Shown here: piece by piece, positions 18,071 to 25,741 of the stretch
Layout: each line of letters starts with the position of its first letter
How positions within the stretch are numbered: the first letter of the stretch is position 1
Assembly: GCF_001645685.2 (NCBI RefSeq)
Contig: NZ_CP017080.1
Location: forward strand, 4,021,051-4,085,050
Length of the DNA stretch: 64,000 nt
Source: Peribacillus muralis
GTDB lineage: Bacteria; Bacillota; Bacilli; Bacillales; DSM-1321
Direction of reading: 5' to 3'
Program-made: the position numbers and the translations under genes
Notes under the pieces: model-generated
Database searches by the model: none
What the model saw: the letters and a program-made list of their open reading frames with translations, nothing else
What the model was told of the DNA's origin: nothing

Positions 18071-18298
18071 TCAAATCTTCCATGAACCCTGTATGGAAAC
18101 GAAGAAAAGAAATAATGAGACGACAACACACCCCAAAAACCCTCCTTTTCTATCTTTTTGAAGTTCGACTATTCCCGTTACTAACATAAATGCCCCCACG
18201 ATGAACATATAGTACGGCATAACAAAGGTGTCAGTTAGTAGTTGATAAGCTGATAAAGCAAGTACCGTTATCGCTAAAATCATTTTCACTTTTTTCAA
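18071..18298 (-). CDS. DUF3953-type small membrane protein
   Basis: 75 aa with three short hydrophobic segments and the pattern MKKVKMILAI...YYMFIVGAFMLVTGIVELQK, typical of Bacillus DUF3953 proteins. The start is TTG 18298 behind GGGGGAAA. Function unknown. Confidence 0.75.
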   Translation of the reverse strand: MKKVKMILAITVLALSAYQLLTDTFVMPYYMFIVGAFMLVTGIVELQKDRKGGFLGCVVVSLFLFFVSIQGSWKI

Positions 18299-18357
18299 GA
18301 AAGCATTTCCCCCTATTAATTATGTTCGAAAAAGTGACAATCCTTCCTTTACCTGCA

Positions 18358-18386
18358 ATTGAAAAGGAGCTGCGGATCAGCTCCCC
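18358..18386 (-). terminator. Terminator after the ABM-domain gene; resembles the repeat's central hairpin
   Basis: GGAGCTG/CAGCTCC 7-bp stem with loop CGGAT, then CTTTTC on the minus strand. Confidence 0.8.
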
Positions 18387-18421
18387 GTAATGTGGAATAT
18401 GACAACGACAAGTATCGTACA

Positions 18422-18739
18422 TTACGTATAAGATGAAATGCCCTTCCCACCCATTGCCTGTAAGGTGCCGATTCTCTCCATTCCAGTAATGATTGGCTTT
18501 GCACGCTTGATCAAGGTTTGTGTTGCTTCAAGAGTAAGAGATGCTTGATGGGCGCTTTCACTGCTCCACACTTCATAAACATAAACAGAGTTTGGTTCAT
18601 TTTCTGAGACATTCACGAGATATATCTCGCATTCATTTAAACCTTCCATGGATTCTGCTGCTTCCAACAAAATATCCACCATATTGTCACGTTCGCCTTC
18701 TTGTACATTAAACTTGCCAAACAAACTAAACTTACTCAT
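18422..18739 (-). CDS. Putative quinol monooxygenase (ABM domain)
   Basis: 105-aa ferredoxin-like alpha+beta barrel of the antibiotic biosynthesis monooxygenase superfamily: FSLFGKFNVQEG strand, a helix (DNMVDILLEAAE), then EIYLVNVSENEPNSVYVYEVW. Homologues act on quinols or aromatic ring compounds or serve in oxidative stress. ATG 18739 follows a G-rich site. Monocistronic. Confidence 0.85.
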   Translation of the reverse strand: MSKFSLFGKFNVQEGERDNMVDILLEAAESMEGLNECEIYLVNVSENEPNSVYVYEVWSSESAHQASLTLEATQTLIKRAKPIITGMERIGTLQAMGGKGISSYT

Positions 18740-18826
18740 ATCGCCCCCCCTAATTTTTCCATCTTGTTATTTTTTTCTCCATCCAAACTAACTTATCCTT
18801 TTATTCCCGTAATAAAAAAAACCTTG

Positions 18827-18875
18827 CACTAACCTGCTCCTTACGTGCAAAAGAAAAGAGCTGCAGATCAGCTCC
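18827..18875 (-). repeat. Dispersed three-hairpin repeat, partial copy (arm plus central hairpin)
   Basis: CACTAACCTGCTCC ... GTGCAAAAGAAAAGAGCTGC-agat-CAGCTCC matches the first arm and centre of the family; GAGCTG/CAGCTC with T-tract on the minus strand can terminate the gene at 18922. Confidence 0.65.
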
Positions 18876-18921
18876 TGATAATGATGTAAAAAGCTCCAAT
18901 CGGTCTTGAAAACTTTTCTTA

Positions 18922-19095
18922 TTATTTCTGATTTTTTAATAGGCGAACCTCTTCTTCCAGTCTATCCACTTTTTGTTGAAGATCCTTCTTCGGTCGCACT
19001 AGTTTTCTTAGCAAAAACAAAACGGCGATCACGAAAACGAACAACATGATTAATCCAGGAATACCGATATTACTCAACAAAGCCACACCGCCCAT
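18922..19095 (-). CDS. 57-aa membrane protein with cytoplasmic coiled coil (DUF4083-like)
   Basis: Minus-strand ORF: an N-terminal membrane helix (IPGLIMLFVFVIAVLFLL), a basic turn, then a heptad-like segment (DLQQKVDRLEEEVRLLK). This layout matches Bacillus DUF4083 proteins, though the assignment is tentative. The start is ATG 19095 with a poor ribosome site. Function unknown. Confidence 0.6.
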   Translation of the reverse strand: MGGVALLSNIGIPGLIMLFVFVIAVLFLLRKLVRPKKDLQQKVDRLEEEVRLLKNQK

Positions 19096-19269
19096 AAATT
19101 TTTATAACCAAATTTTAGTATTTATCTTAAAATTAGTCAATAGCTTTTATAGGTCTAATGACTGATTTCCGCTCTGATTAGTCAATGGACCAACTGCTTT
19201 CATCTCTGGATACATGAAGTCTTTTTGTAAATAATAAGACTGTTAAACAAGAAATGGAGGAGGATTTGC

Positions 19270-19428
19270 ATGAAACAAAATCAACAAGCTAAAGAGAATT
19301 TGGTTGCTATCACGAAACCGGAATTTTCCGGAACTGATGCACAAAAAGTAAAACAACAAATCCAAAAAGATGTGAGCGAGGGACAAGGTGCAATGACTTC
19401 CCGCGAGGCAGGAGCAATGCGCGATTAA
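19270..19428 (+). CDS. 52-aa hydrophilic protein, possibly SASP-like
   Basis: Plus-strand ORF with excellent GGAGGAGG site 7 nt before ATG 19270. It is Gln/Lys-rich with DAQKVKQQIQKDV and ends GAMTSREAGAMRD, reminiscent of small acid-soluble spore proteins but without a clear family signature. The ribosome site and composition support a real gene. Spore association is inference. Confidence 0.6.
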   Translation: MKQNQQAKENLVAITKPEFSGTDAQKVKQQIQKDVSEGQGAMTSREAGAMRD

Positions 19429-19786
19429 TGACCAGTCAGCATTCCTGTAAATCGTTAAATACCAGGTTCATCTGAGCGTATTCATTTTGGTTTTTCACGT
19501 TAATTAATGGATGATAATGTGACAAAAAAACACGTTCAAAAGGCCACCTATCAGCGGCCTTCTTATGTTTAAGTATACTCATTAACAATAATATAATAGC
19601 AATTACCGTTAGAAATGATTTTCGTATGATTACATTTCCAATTTTACCGAAGCAGTCTGTATTTATATTAGATGGTCAACGTTTCAGTAACGGTATCTTT
19701 TGGTATGAAATTACGAAGGTTGCCCCTGTGCTTCGCACTGATATTGGATAAGCTACCGTTTATCATCCACAACGTAGCTCCTCCTT
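19429..19786. other. Non-coding region with a hairpin at 19540-19561
   Basis: Contains AAGGCC/GGCCTT hairpin (19540-19561) that could terminate the 52-aa gene; otherwise AT-rich with no supported gene. Confidence 0.45.
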
Positions 19787-20344
19787 TTAAAATAATGAAA
19801 AAAATCGTTCGATGTTCTCTTCAAAATTTTGTTGGATATTTACTTTCTTCGGTGCAATTCCATTATTCATGAGTTGGAGATGACCCAGTACATGACTCAT
19901 GAATAATTGAACATTTTGTTCAATCATTGATTTATCTTTTGTAATGGGTTTAATTATTTCAACTAAAATGTTATGCAGCTTTTCCATTTGTTCTGAAACT
20001 GCATCAGTATTACTGAATTCAGCAAGTCCACCAACCATATCTGGAAATGTGAGTCTGGATTGTGAATATGAAATCACGCAGAACGCGAATTTACGTAACG
20101 CGTCTTTACCTGAGTACGCTAATAATTCATGGTAAATCAATTCGACCAAGCCTTTAAGGTAAATGGCTACAACTCCACTTTTTAAATCCTCCAGATTACT
20201 TACATATCGATACATCGACTGCGGCTGAATGGATAATGAACGGGCTAACCCGTTGTAGGTCAGCTTATTAAATCCCATTTCACTGCTGATTTTCAAGCCT
20301 TCTTCTAGCACAATTTCTCTTGATAAACTAATTCGCTTTGTCAT
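19787..20344 (-). CDS. TetR-family regulator of the divergent hydrolase gene
   Basis: 185 aa. N-terminal TetR HTH (residues 1-50: SREIVLEEGLKISSEMGFNKLTYNGLARSL, QPQSMYRYV) and an all-helical effector domain related to TetR_C proteins. The divergently transcribed alpha/beta hydrolase starts 114 bp away. The intergenic region holds a palindrome lying exactly within the hydrolase promoter spacer, so repression of the hydrolase is very likely. Ligand unknown. Confidence 0.9.
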   Translation of the reverse strand: MTKRISLSREIVLEEGLKISSEMGFNKLTYNGLARSLSIQPQSMYRYVSNLEDLKSGVVAIYLKGLVELIYHELLAYSGKDALRKFAFCVISYSQSRLTFPDMVGGLAEFSNTDAVSEQMEKLHNILVEIIKPITKDKSMIEQNVQLFMSHVLGHLQLMNNGIAPKKVNIQQNFEENIERFFSLF

Positions 20345-20371
20345 AATTCCATCCTTCTTTAATTTTGTCGC

Positions 20372-20416
20372 TTGACTAACTCATACCATGAGTTTATAGT
20401 TGGTGACATGAGTTAG
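20372..20416 (+). promoter_or_regulatory. SigA promoter with TetR-type operator filling its spacer
   Basis: TTGACT (20372-20377), 17-bp spacer, TATAGT (20395-20400). The spacer itself is the palindrome AACTCAT-ACC-ATGAGTT (20378-20394), and a third half-site ATGAGTTAG follows at 20408-20416. It drives the hydrolase at 20459 and is the likely binding site of the divergent TetR protein. Confidence 0.85.
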
Positions 20417-20458
20417 CAAGGATTTTAAAAAAATATTTTTAAAGGAGCGCGATTTGCA

Positions 20459-21292
20459 ATGAGTATTCTACAGGTTAATGGTGCCCACTTATATTATGAA
20501 AGAATTGGTCAAGGTCCTGTTATCATCTTGATTCCAGGAGCTAATGGCACCGGAGATATTTTCGCCAGAACAGCCGGTTTTTTACAAGAACAGTATACCG
20601 TTGTCACGTATGACCGCCGCGGCTATGGAAAAAGTGAATTAACCACATCATTGCCGAATGACGCCCAAAATCCAAACAGTACGTACCGTCTTGAAACCGA
20701 TGCGAATGATGTAGCTGCATTAGCAAAACACCTTACTGATGAACCCGTATTTATTTTGGGCAGCAGTTCCGGCGCAATTGTCGCTATGGAAACCTTGCAG
20801 GACTATCCTGGCATTGTAAAAAAAGTTGCTTTCCACGAACCGCCGATTAACACATTTTTGTCTGATTCATCAGATTGGGCAGCAATGAATGAAAAAATAG
20901 TTGAAACTTCCCAGACAGAGGGAATGGCTGCAGCCATGAAACTATTTGGCGAAGCTCTGCATATTGCTCCCATGGATGCCAAAATGATGGCTAAACCAGC
21001 TGTTACGCTTGAAGAACCTGATAATCCTGTTGTTAAAGGCATGGCCGATTGGTTCAAGTATGAAATCCTCCAATATACTGGTCGTAAAATGGATTTGAAC
21101 AAGCTAGCTGGGCAAAAAGAAAAAATCATCTTATTTAATGGAAAAGATTCAGTGGGTTCATTCCCTCAAGATGTTGTCAAAGACTTGTCCGAGAAGCTGG
21201 ATTTACCCATTCACTCCATTGCTGGCGCTCATTTAGGCTATGTACAGAACCCCCAGGAATTTGCTCAAACTGTAAAAGAAGTATTTGTTTAA
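20459..21292 (+). CDS. Alpha/beta hydrolase
   Basis: 277-aa alpha/beta hydrolase fold. The oxyanion region is LIPGANGTGDIF, the strand YDRRGYGKSE follows, and the nucleophile elbow is LGSSSGA (Ser around residue 103). A late acid (GKDS) and catalytic His in GAHLGY (about 260) complete the triad. The substrate could be an ester, lactone or organic toxin. AAAGGAG lies before ATG 20459. It is controlled by the divergent TetR repressor through the palindrome in its promoter, so it is probably induced by a small hydrophobic compound. Confidence 0.9.
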   Translation: MSILQVNGAHLYYERIGQGPVIILIPGANGTGDIFARTAGFLQEQYTVVTYDRRGYGKSELTTSLPNDAQNPNSTYRLETDANDVAALAKHLTDEPVFILGSSSGAIVAMETLQDYPGIVKKVAFHEPPINTFLSDSSDWAAMNEKIVETSQTEGMAAAMKLFGEALHIAPMDAKMMAKPAVTLEEPDNPVVKGMADWFKYEILQYTGRKMDLNKLAGQKEKIILFNGKDSVGSFPQDVVKDLSEKLDLPIHSIAGAHLGYVQNPQEFAQTVKEVFV

Positions 21293-21395
21293 CGTAGTCC
21301 TACAAACGACCATCTCTTTGTTATTTTGTTCAAATTAACCACTCCTTAAAATGGTTTATAACAAAGAACATTATACGAATAATGGGAGAACCCTT

Positions 21396-21484
21396 ATGGA
21401 ACTAACCTCCCCGTTAGTTCCATAAGAAAAGAACTGCCTTATAGACAGCTCCGATTTCCAGCTAACGCACCCGTTAGTTTAAGT
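21396..21484 (-). repeat. Dispersed three-hairpin repeat, full copy
   Basis: Plus-strand reading: GGAACTAAC-ctcccc-GTTAGTTCC (perfect 9-bp arms), A-rich spacer, ACTGCCTTATAGACAGCT centre, then AGCTAAC-gcaccc-GTTAGTT. It ends 15 bp before the LRR gene stop, so on the minus strand it supplies that gene's terminator. Confidence 0.88.
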
Positions 21485-21498
21485 GTATGTCATTACAA

Positions 21499-22350
21499 TT
21501 ATAAATAAATAATACACCCTTTTTCCTCTAATTCACCTAACCACTTCGGTATGTTTAATTGGTGGTTCCATCTAAGATCCAGACGTTCCAACCCGTCAAT
21601 TTCCAGCAATGATTTTGGTAATTCTCTTAGAAGATTACTTCTAAGATCAATTTCCAATAAATTCTTCAATTGTCCCATTTCTTCAGGCAATGTAGTCAAT
21701 TGATTATGTCTCAAATTCAATCGTCTCAACCTTAAACATTTATGTATCGATTGAGGTATATCTTTTAGCTGATTATCTTCCATATCTAAAACACGTAATA
21801 ATGATAATTCTCCTAAATTTATCGGAAGAGTTGTGATTTGATTATTTTTTACATGTAATTCCTTCAAGTTACTTAACCCACTAATACTGTACGGCAACTC
21901 TTTTAATTGATTATTCATTACACGCAGTTCTATAATATTGGTCATATGTCCAAGTTCATCAGGTAATTTCATTAATTGATTATCACTTAGATTTAAATAT
22001 TTCACTTTGACCAGCTTAGAGATTTCAGGTGGAATGGATTGTAATTTATTGTTATGAAGGTATAAATAATCCTCCAAATTATAAAGGGACCCAATTTCAG
22101 GAGGAATAACGTCAATTTCATTATGCCCTGCATCCAGCATCCTAAGTTCTGTTAAATTCTCTATCTCAACAGGTATTTCACTGATCTTATTAACAGATAC
22201 ATTCAAAATTTTTAATCTGTTCATTTTATAAATTTCTGAAGGAATATTTGTTAACTTATTATCAAAAAGGTTTAATTCCGTTATTTCTTTTATCGGTACA
22301 TCTAAATTAGGTAAAGAGTCTAATTTCATATGAGGAAGATTCAGTTTCAT
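21499..22350 (-). CDS. Leucine-rich repeat protein
   Basis: 283 aa made of about eleven LRRs of 23 residues with pattern LxxLxLxxNxLxxLPxxI, for instance LNLSDNQLMKLPDELG and LNLRHNQLTTLPEEMG. No signal peptide, membrane segment or catalytic domain is seen, so it is a cytoplasmic binding scaffold. The repeats are of the bacterial/plant-type ..LP.. class. AGGGAGG lies 8 nt before ATG 22350. It is flanked on both sides by copies of the dispersed repeat. The partner protein is unknown. Confidence 0.92.
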   Translation of the reverse strand: MKLNLPHMKLDSLPNLDVPIKEITELNLFDNKLTNIPSEIYKMNRLKILNVSVNKISEIPVEIENLTELRMLDAGHNEIDVIPPEIGSLYNLEDYLYLHNNKLQSIPPEISKLVKVKYLNLSDNQLMKLPDELGHMTNIIELRVMNNQLKELPYSISGLSNLKELHVKNNQITTLPINLGELSLLRVLDMEDNQLKDIPQSIHKCLRLRRLNLRHNQLTTLPEEMGQLKNLLEIDLRSNLLRELPKSLLEIDGLERLDLRWNHQLNIPKWLGELEEKGCIIYL

Positions 22351-22418
22351 ATGTCTGCCTCCCTTTTTTAAAATTCAACATTATTCAATGCTCTTTATGC
22401 ATTTTTAATATCTTTGCT

Positions 22419-22504
22419 AAACTAACCTGCGCCTTTAGTGCCATAAAGAATAAGTGTCTTAAAGACAGCTCTGTTCTTCAGCTAACGTACTCGTTAGTTT
22501 AAGT
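22419..22504 (-). repeat. Dispersed three-hairpin repeat, full copy
   Basis: ACTAACctgcgccTTTAGT arm, centre GTGTCTTAAAGACAGCTC, and AGCTAACgtactcGTTAGTT arm. Lies downstream of the minus-strand gene at 22555. Confidence 0.85.
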
Positions 22505-22554
22505 GCATTTTTTGACATTCTTATGGTTTGAACATTAAACATTAAAGAGACACT

Positions 22555-22842
22555 CTAAAAATATAATTTCTTTTTAACACACAATTGAGGATTCGTGATT
22601 AATTTAGCTTTCGCTATTCCTCGCTTAAATCTTACATTGTTTAACCATTCAACAAATGCTTTTGCATCATAATTAGGGTGAATTCTTTCCCCATTTTCTA
22701 ATGCCCAATATTCTGTATTCTTTTCCTCGTCAAAAATCCAATTTAGAAAGTCCTCCTGAATACTGTTCATCTTCCTACCAACTTTTGTTGAACAAGAAAT
22801 GTGTTGAATAAAATCGTTACCTAAGTCAATTTTTATAATCAT
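22555..22842 (-). CDS. Hypothetical protein, 95 aa
   Basis: Soluble protein with FLNWIFDEEKNTEYWALENGERIHPNYDAKAFVEWLN. ATG 22842 is chosen because AAGGAG lies about 10 nt upstream; the reading frame continues upstream into poor sequence. No family recognised. Confidence 0.6.
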   Translation of the reverse strand: MIIKIDLGNDFIQHISCSTKVGRKMNSIQEDFLNWIFDEEKNTEYWALENGERIHPNYDAKAFVEWLNNVRFKRGIAKAKLITNPQLCVKKKLYF

Positions 22843-22900
22843 AAGATTTGAACTCCTTAAAATCGTTTTGCAAATAATGCTATTATAGCATTCCTTATTC

Positions 22901-22974
22901 AACTAACCTGCCCCGTTAGTGCCATAAAGAAAAAAAGCTGCCTTTAAGACAGCTCTGTTCTCCAGCAAACTTAC
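22901..22974 (-). repeat. Dispersed three-hairpin repeat, copy with degenerate third arm
   Basis: CAACTAACctgccccGTTAGTgcc, then AAGCTGCCTTTAAGACAGCTC centre; the last arm is reduced to CAGCAAACTTAC. It lies downstream of the minus-strand gene at 23017. Confidence 0.83.
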
Positions 22975-23016
22975 AATAATAGAGATTTTTTTCGAATCTA
23001 ATATTTTCTCACTTCT

Positions 23017-23547
23017 TCAGCGTCTATTTTGTTTACAAAAGATAAAATGATCATTAGGATTCCAAACGTGCAGATGATCAGCACGGTATCCTCGCAGCCA
23101 CAACAAGTCGTTAATTCGTCTAAGATAAAAGCCTTTTGGAAAATCATCGTCTTCAGTTAGTATCTCCGACGCTATTGTGATGGAATCTGATGGAGCTTGA
23201 TGTCGCAGTAATGGATTCCCCAAATAACCTTCAGGCTGATCCAGATACCCCAGTCTTAGGTGAGGTCCCAGCTCTAGTGGACACAATTCAAAACCAAGTT
23301 CGCTCGCTTTTTTAAAGATCTGAGCCGTAGTAGCTCCATGAGGAAAGCCAAGGTCACCTACGGTTAGTTCAACGGTCTGAAGGCTGTACTTTGTATCAGA
23401 AGTCGTAAATTTATCATCAGCTAACAGCCTCTCTCCATAATCATTCATCAAGATAGAGTATTGTTGTAATTTATGGATAAGCTGCGATTTTGTAAGTCCA
23501 CCGACCTCTACTGTTCTGATAATAACTGGACAATCAGGGTATAGCAA
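23017..23547 (-). CDS. Conserved hypothetical protein, 176 aa
   Basis: Starts at TTG 23547 with TTAGGAG 8 nt upstream. Contains IIRTVEVGGLTKSQLIHKLQQ, ELTVGDLGFPHGATTAQIFKKASELG, ELGPHLRLGYLDQPEGYLGNP and a C-terminal HLHVWNPNDHFIFC. I believe similar proteins exist in other bacilli without experimental function. No membrane segment. Confidence 0.72.
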   Translation of the reverse strand: MLYPDCPVIIRTVEVGGLTKSQLIHKLQQYSILMNDYGERLLADDKFTTSDTKYSLQTVELTVGDLGFPHGATTAQIFKKASELGFELCPLELGPHLRLGYLDQPEGYLGNPLLRHQAPSDSITIASEILTEDDDFPKGFYLRRINDLLWLRGYRADHLHVWNPNDHFIFCKQNRR

Positions 23548-23638
23548 TCGTAAACACTCCTAACATATTGGGTAGATAGGCTGAAAAACCGATATAATGG
23601 ACTGCGTTTAAATATTCTACAATTTCCCATAAATATCC

Positions 23639-23670
23639 TTGTTCAACTAACCTGCCACGATAGTTCAGGA
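23639..23670 (-). repeat. Dispersed repeat, single-arm remnant
   Basis: TTCAACTAACCTGCCACGATAGTTC matches only the first hairpin of the family. Confidence 0.6.
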
Positions 23671-23708
23671 TGTCGAGGGTTTCTCAATAGCCACAATCTT
23701 CCTTGTGG

Positions 23709-23746
23709 ATAAGAAAAAATGCGATCTTCATTTTGAAGAATCGCAC
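23709..23746 (-). terminator. Terminator after doxX-family gene
   Basis: GCGAT-CTTCA/TGAAG-ATCGC stem with one bulge; TTTTTTCTT follows on the minus strand. Confidence 0.88.
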
Positions 23747-23782
23747 TCCCATAGATGAGCAATAAACTAAACTTACTGCCCG

Positions 23783-24127
23783 TTAAATAATAATAAATAG
23801 TAACAAAAAAGAAATTATTCCCAGCAGAACAATCATGAATGTTTCTTTAAATCCATCTTTTACACGTACATGTGAAAGTAATCCTCCTATGGCTGTCACA
23901 CCAAGTAATAATGCCCCTGCAATTGCGAAATCCTTTTGCCAATAACCAATTATTAATAATGCTGCGCCAATTAACTCTACTACCCCTGTAACAGTACGAA
24001 ACCACTGAGGTAAACCCAAGTGAACGAATGCTTCGCGGTGCATTTTTGAGCCTGTCACTTTTCCAAATCCAGCCATTAAAAACATTGCAACTAATAAACC
24101 TTGTAAAACCCATCCTAAAATTGTCAT
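23783..24127 (-). CDS. DoxX-family membrane protein
   Basis: 114 aa with four helices and DoxX features (MAGFGKVTGSKMHREAF, PQWFRTVTGVVELIGAALLI). DoxX/DoxD-like proteins are small redox-linked membrane proteins of poorly defined function. AGAAATAATG context with GGGGGAG before the start. It is divergent from a TetR regulator that probably represses it. Confidence 0.88.
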   Translation of the reverse strand: MTILGWVLQGLLVAMFLMAGFGKVTGSKMHREAFVHLGLPQWFRTVTGVVELIGAALLIIGYWQKDFAIAGALLLGVTAIGGLLSHVRVKDGFKETFMIVLLGIISFLLLFIII

Positions 24128-24289
24128 TATTTCTCCCCCTTATTTATTAAACACAATCGGCATTTGTTTGATATTTTTTTTCGATGTCATATTATATCCC
24201 AGTAGAGCTAAGGGGTTCCATTCTTCCCAAAATGCTAAGGATAAGCTTATGTCCAACTGCTATTACCTCTCAAAACGCCTTTCGCTTAA

Positions 24290-24308
24290 ACAACACTTGT
24301 TGTATAAT
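24290..24308. promoter_or_regulatory. Candidate TetR operator between doxX-type and tetR genes
   Basis: Palindrome ACAACA-CT-TGTTGT (24290-24303) runs straight into TATAAT (24303-24308). A further ACACAACAAATG half-site lies at about 24365, close to the regulator start. Confidence 0.6.
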
Positions 24309-24419
24309 TTATTGTAATTTAAGATAATTACTTTCTCAATCATCAGTTTTGTCGTTTTGTCGTTTACACAACAAATGCTTTTAAATGTTGTTTTATCTTT
24401 TAAAAAAAGAGGGATTAAA

Positions 24420-24986
24420 ATGGAAAAATCAAAGGTGGACCCACGTATTTTACGAACTAGAAGACTTTTAATTGATTCTTTTATGAAAGTGGTACAGCTC
24501 AAAGATTTCAAAGACATTACCATAAAAGACATCACCGATGAAGCAACAGTTAATCGAGCAACATTTTACGCTCATTTTGTAGATAAGTACGATTTGCAGG
24601 ATGCCGTTCTTTCAGAAAACATATTAAAAAACATCCAAGAAAAATTGAATTGTCACGACCAATTAGATGAAGAGTCCATTACAAAAATCTTCCTTTCAGT
24701 TACTGAATTTCAAAATGATTTAAGGACACAATGTAAAAAAAGTTATGAATCATTTAGTACTATGATTGAAAATAAAATTAAAAAAGAATTGGAAACCGTA
24801 TTTCATTCCCTACTATTAAAACAAGACCTTAAAATTGAAAAGGAAGCCTTAAAAATTGGTGCAGTTATGTTAAGTTGGGGGATTTACGGAGCTTGTGTTG
24901 ATTGGCATCATAATAGCTCGTTACCAGCCGAGCAATATATAAAAATGGCAATGCCGTATTTATTAAACGCGATGACCTATCGATAA
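24420..24986 (+). CDS. TetR/AcrR-family regulator
   Basis: 188 aa. N-terminal HTH (RTRRLLIDSFMKVVQLKDFKDITIKDITDEATVNRATFYAHF) with the AttT-like C-terminal region (WGIYGACVDWHH, MPYLLNAM) of TetR proteins that often control small redox genes. ATG 24420 follows AGAGGGATTAAA. It is divergent from the DoxX gene, with a palindrome in the gap. A terminator follows. Confidence 0.9.
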   Translation: MEKSKVDPRILRTRRLLIDSFMKVVQLKDFKDITIKDITDEATVNRATFYAHFVDKYDLQDAVLSENILKNIQEKLNCHDQLDEESITKIFLSVTEFQNDLRTQCKKSYESFSTMIENKIKKELETVFHSLLLKQDLKIEKEALKIGAVMLSWGIYGACVDWHHNSSLPAEQYIKMAMPYLLNAMTYR

Positions 24987-25010
24987 AGGAAGGTTTATAC
25001 CTTCTTTTTC
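24985..25010 (+). terminator. Terminator after tetR
   Basis: GAAGG/CCTTC stem with a TTTATA loop, followed by TTTTTC. Confidence 0.75.
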
Positions 25011-25069
25011 ATTTGTATACTTGTTAAACTTAATTTTACGTTTTTGATTAACAACGTAATGAAACACCT

Positions 25070-25099
25070 GTTGAACCAACCTGCCCCGTTCGCTTAAGT
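25070..25099. repeat. Dispersed repeat, short remnant lacking the central hairpin
   Basis: TTGAACCAACCTGCCCCGTT joined directly to CGCTTAAGT: first-arm and last-arm ends without the middle. Confidence 0.5.
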
Positions 25100-25134
25100 A
25101 TAGATTGAACAATCCCAAAAGTAGTGATTGCATT

Positions 25135-25165
25135 AACCTCCTTTCTGTTAAATTGGTAGGAGGTT
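25135..25165 (+). repeat. Inverted repeat AACCTCCT/AGGAGGTT upstream of the sigma gene
   Basis: Perfect 8-bp arms with a 15-nt loop, 85 bp before the sigma-factor start. The right arm looks like a ribosome site held in a stem. Not T-rich downstream, so not a typical terminator; possible leader regulation. Confidence 0.55.
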
Positions 25166-25249
25166 CTTAAAGTTGTTTTCAAAATTTTTCAATTAAGTGT
25201 ATACATTTCGCATTACTTTTTCGTTGTATATGTATAGGGAGGAAAAGTG

Positions 25250-25741
25250 ATGAAAAAAGAAAATGCATTAGCCTCCTACCTTATTAATTTAGGAGAGGAA
25301 GTGTTCAGTCTGTTATTAGCGAAAGGTGCCCGAAAAGAAGATGCGGAAGATATAATTCAAAATACCTTTTACAAAGTTTACACACTGTTGGATGATTTGA
25401 CTGAGAGCAATATACGTCCATGGTTTTTTAGAGTAGCGCTCAATGAATATATTGACTTGAAAAGAAAAAAGGAACAGCACAACATCTACTTAACCGAAGA
25501 AATTTATTCGAAATTACAATATACAGACCGGGAGTTCGATGCAGTTTTAAACAAGGATGAGATATTCCATTTATTAAAAAATATCAAAAAAGAATACAAA
25601 GAAGCTTTCTTTTTAAAGTATTACTATGATTTTTCATATGAAGAAATTGCAGCTATTTTGGACATTAAAGTAGACAGTGTCAAACAAACATTATATCGTG
25701 CACGGAAATTTATTCACTTAAAAATAGGAGGAAAATATTAA
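25250..25741 (+). CDS. ECF-type RNA polymerase sigma factor
   Basis: 163 aa with sigma region 2 (ARKEDAEDIIQNTFYKVYTLL, IRPWFFRVALNEYIDLKR) and region 4 (EYKEAFFLKYYYDFSYEEIAAILDIKVDSVKQTLYRARK). Extracytoplasmic-function sigma factors direct polymerase to a small regulon after release by a membrane anti-sigma protein. ATG 25250 is favoured by GGGAGGA; GTG 25247 is in frame directly before it. Its TAA overlaps the next ATG by one base. No ECF-type autoregulatory promoter could be fixed. Confidence 0.92.
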   Translation: MKKENALASYLINLGEEVFSLLLAKGARKEDAEDIIQNTFYKVYTLLDDLTESNIRPWFFRVALNEYIDLKRKKEQHNIYLTEEIYSKLQYTDREFDAVLNKDEIFHLLKNIKKEYKEAFFLKYYYDFSYEEIAAILDIKVDSVKQTLYRARKFIHLKIGGKY

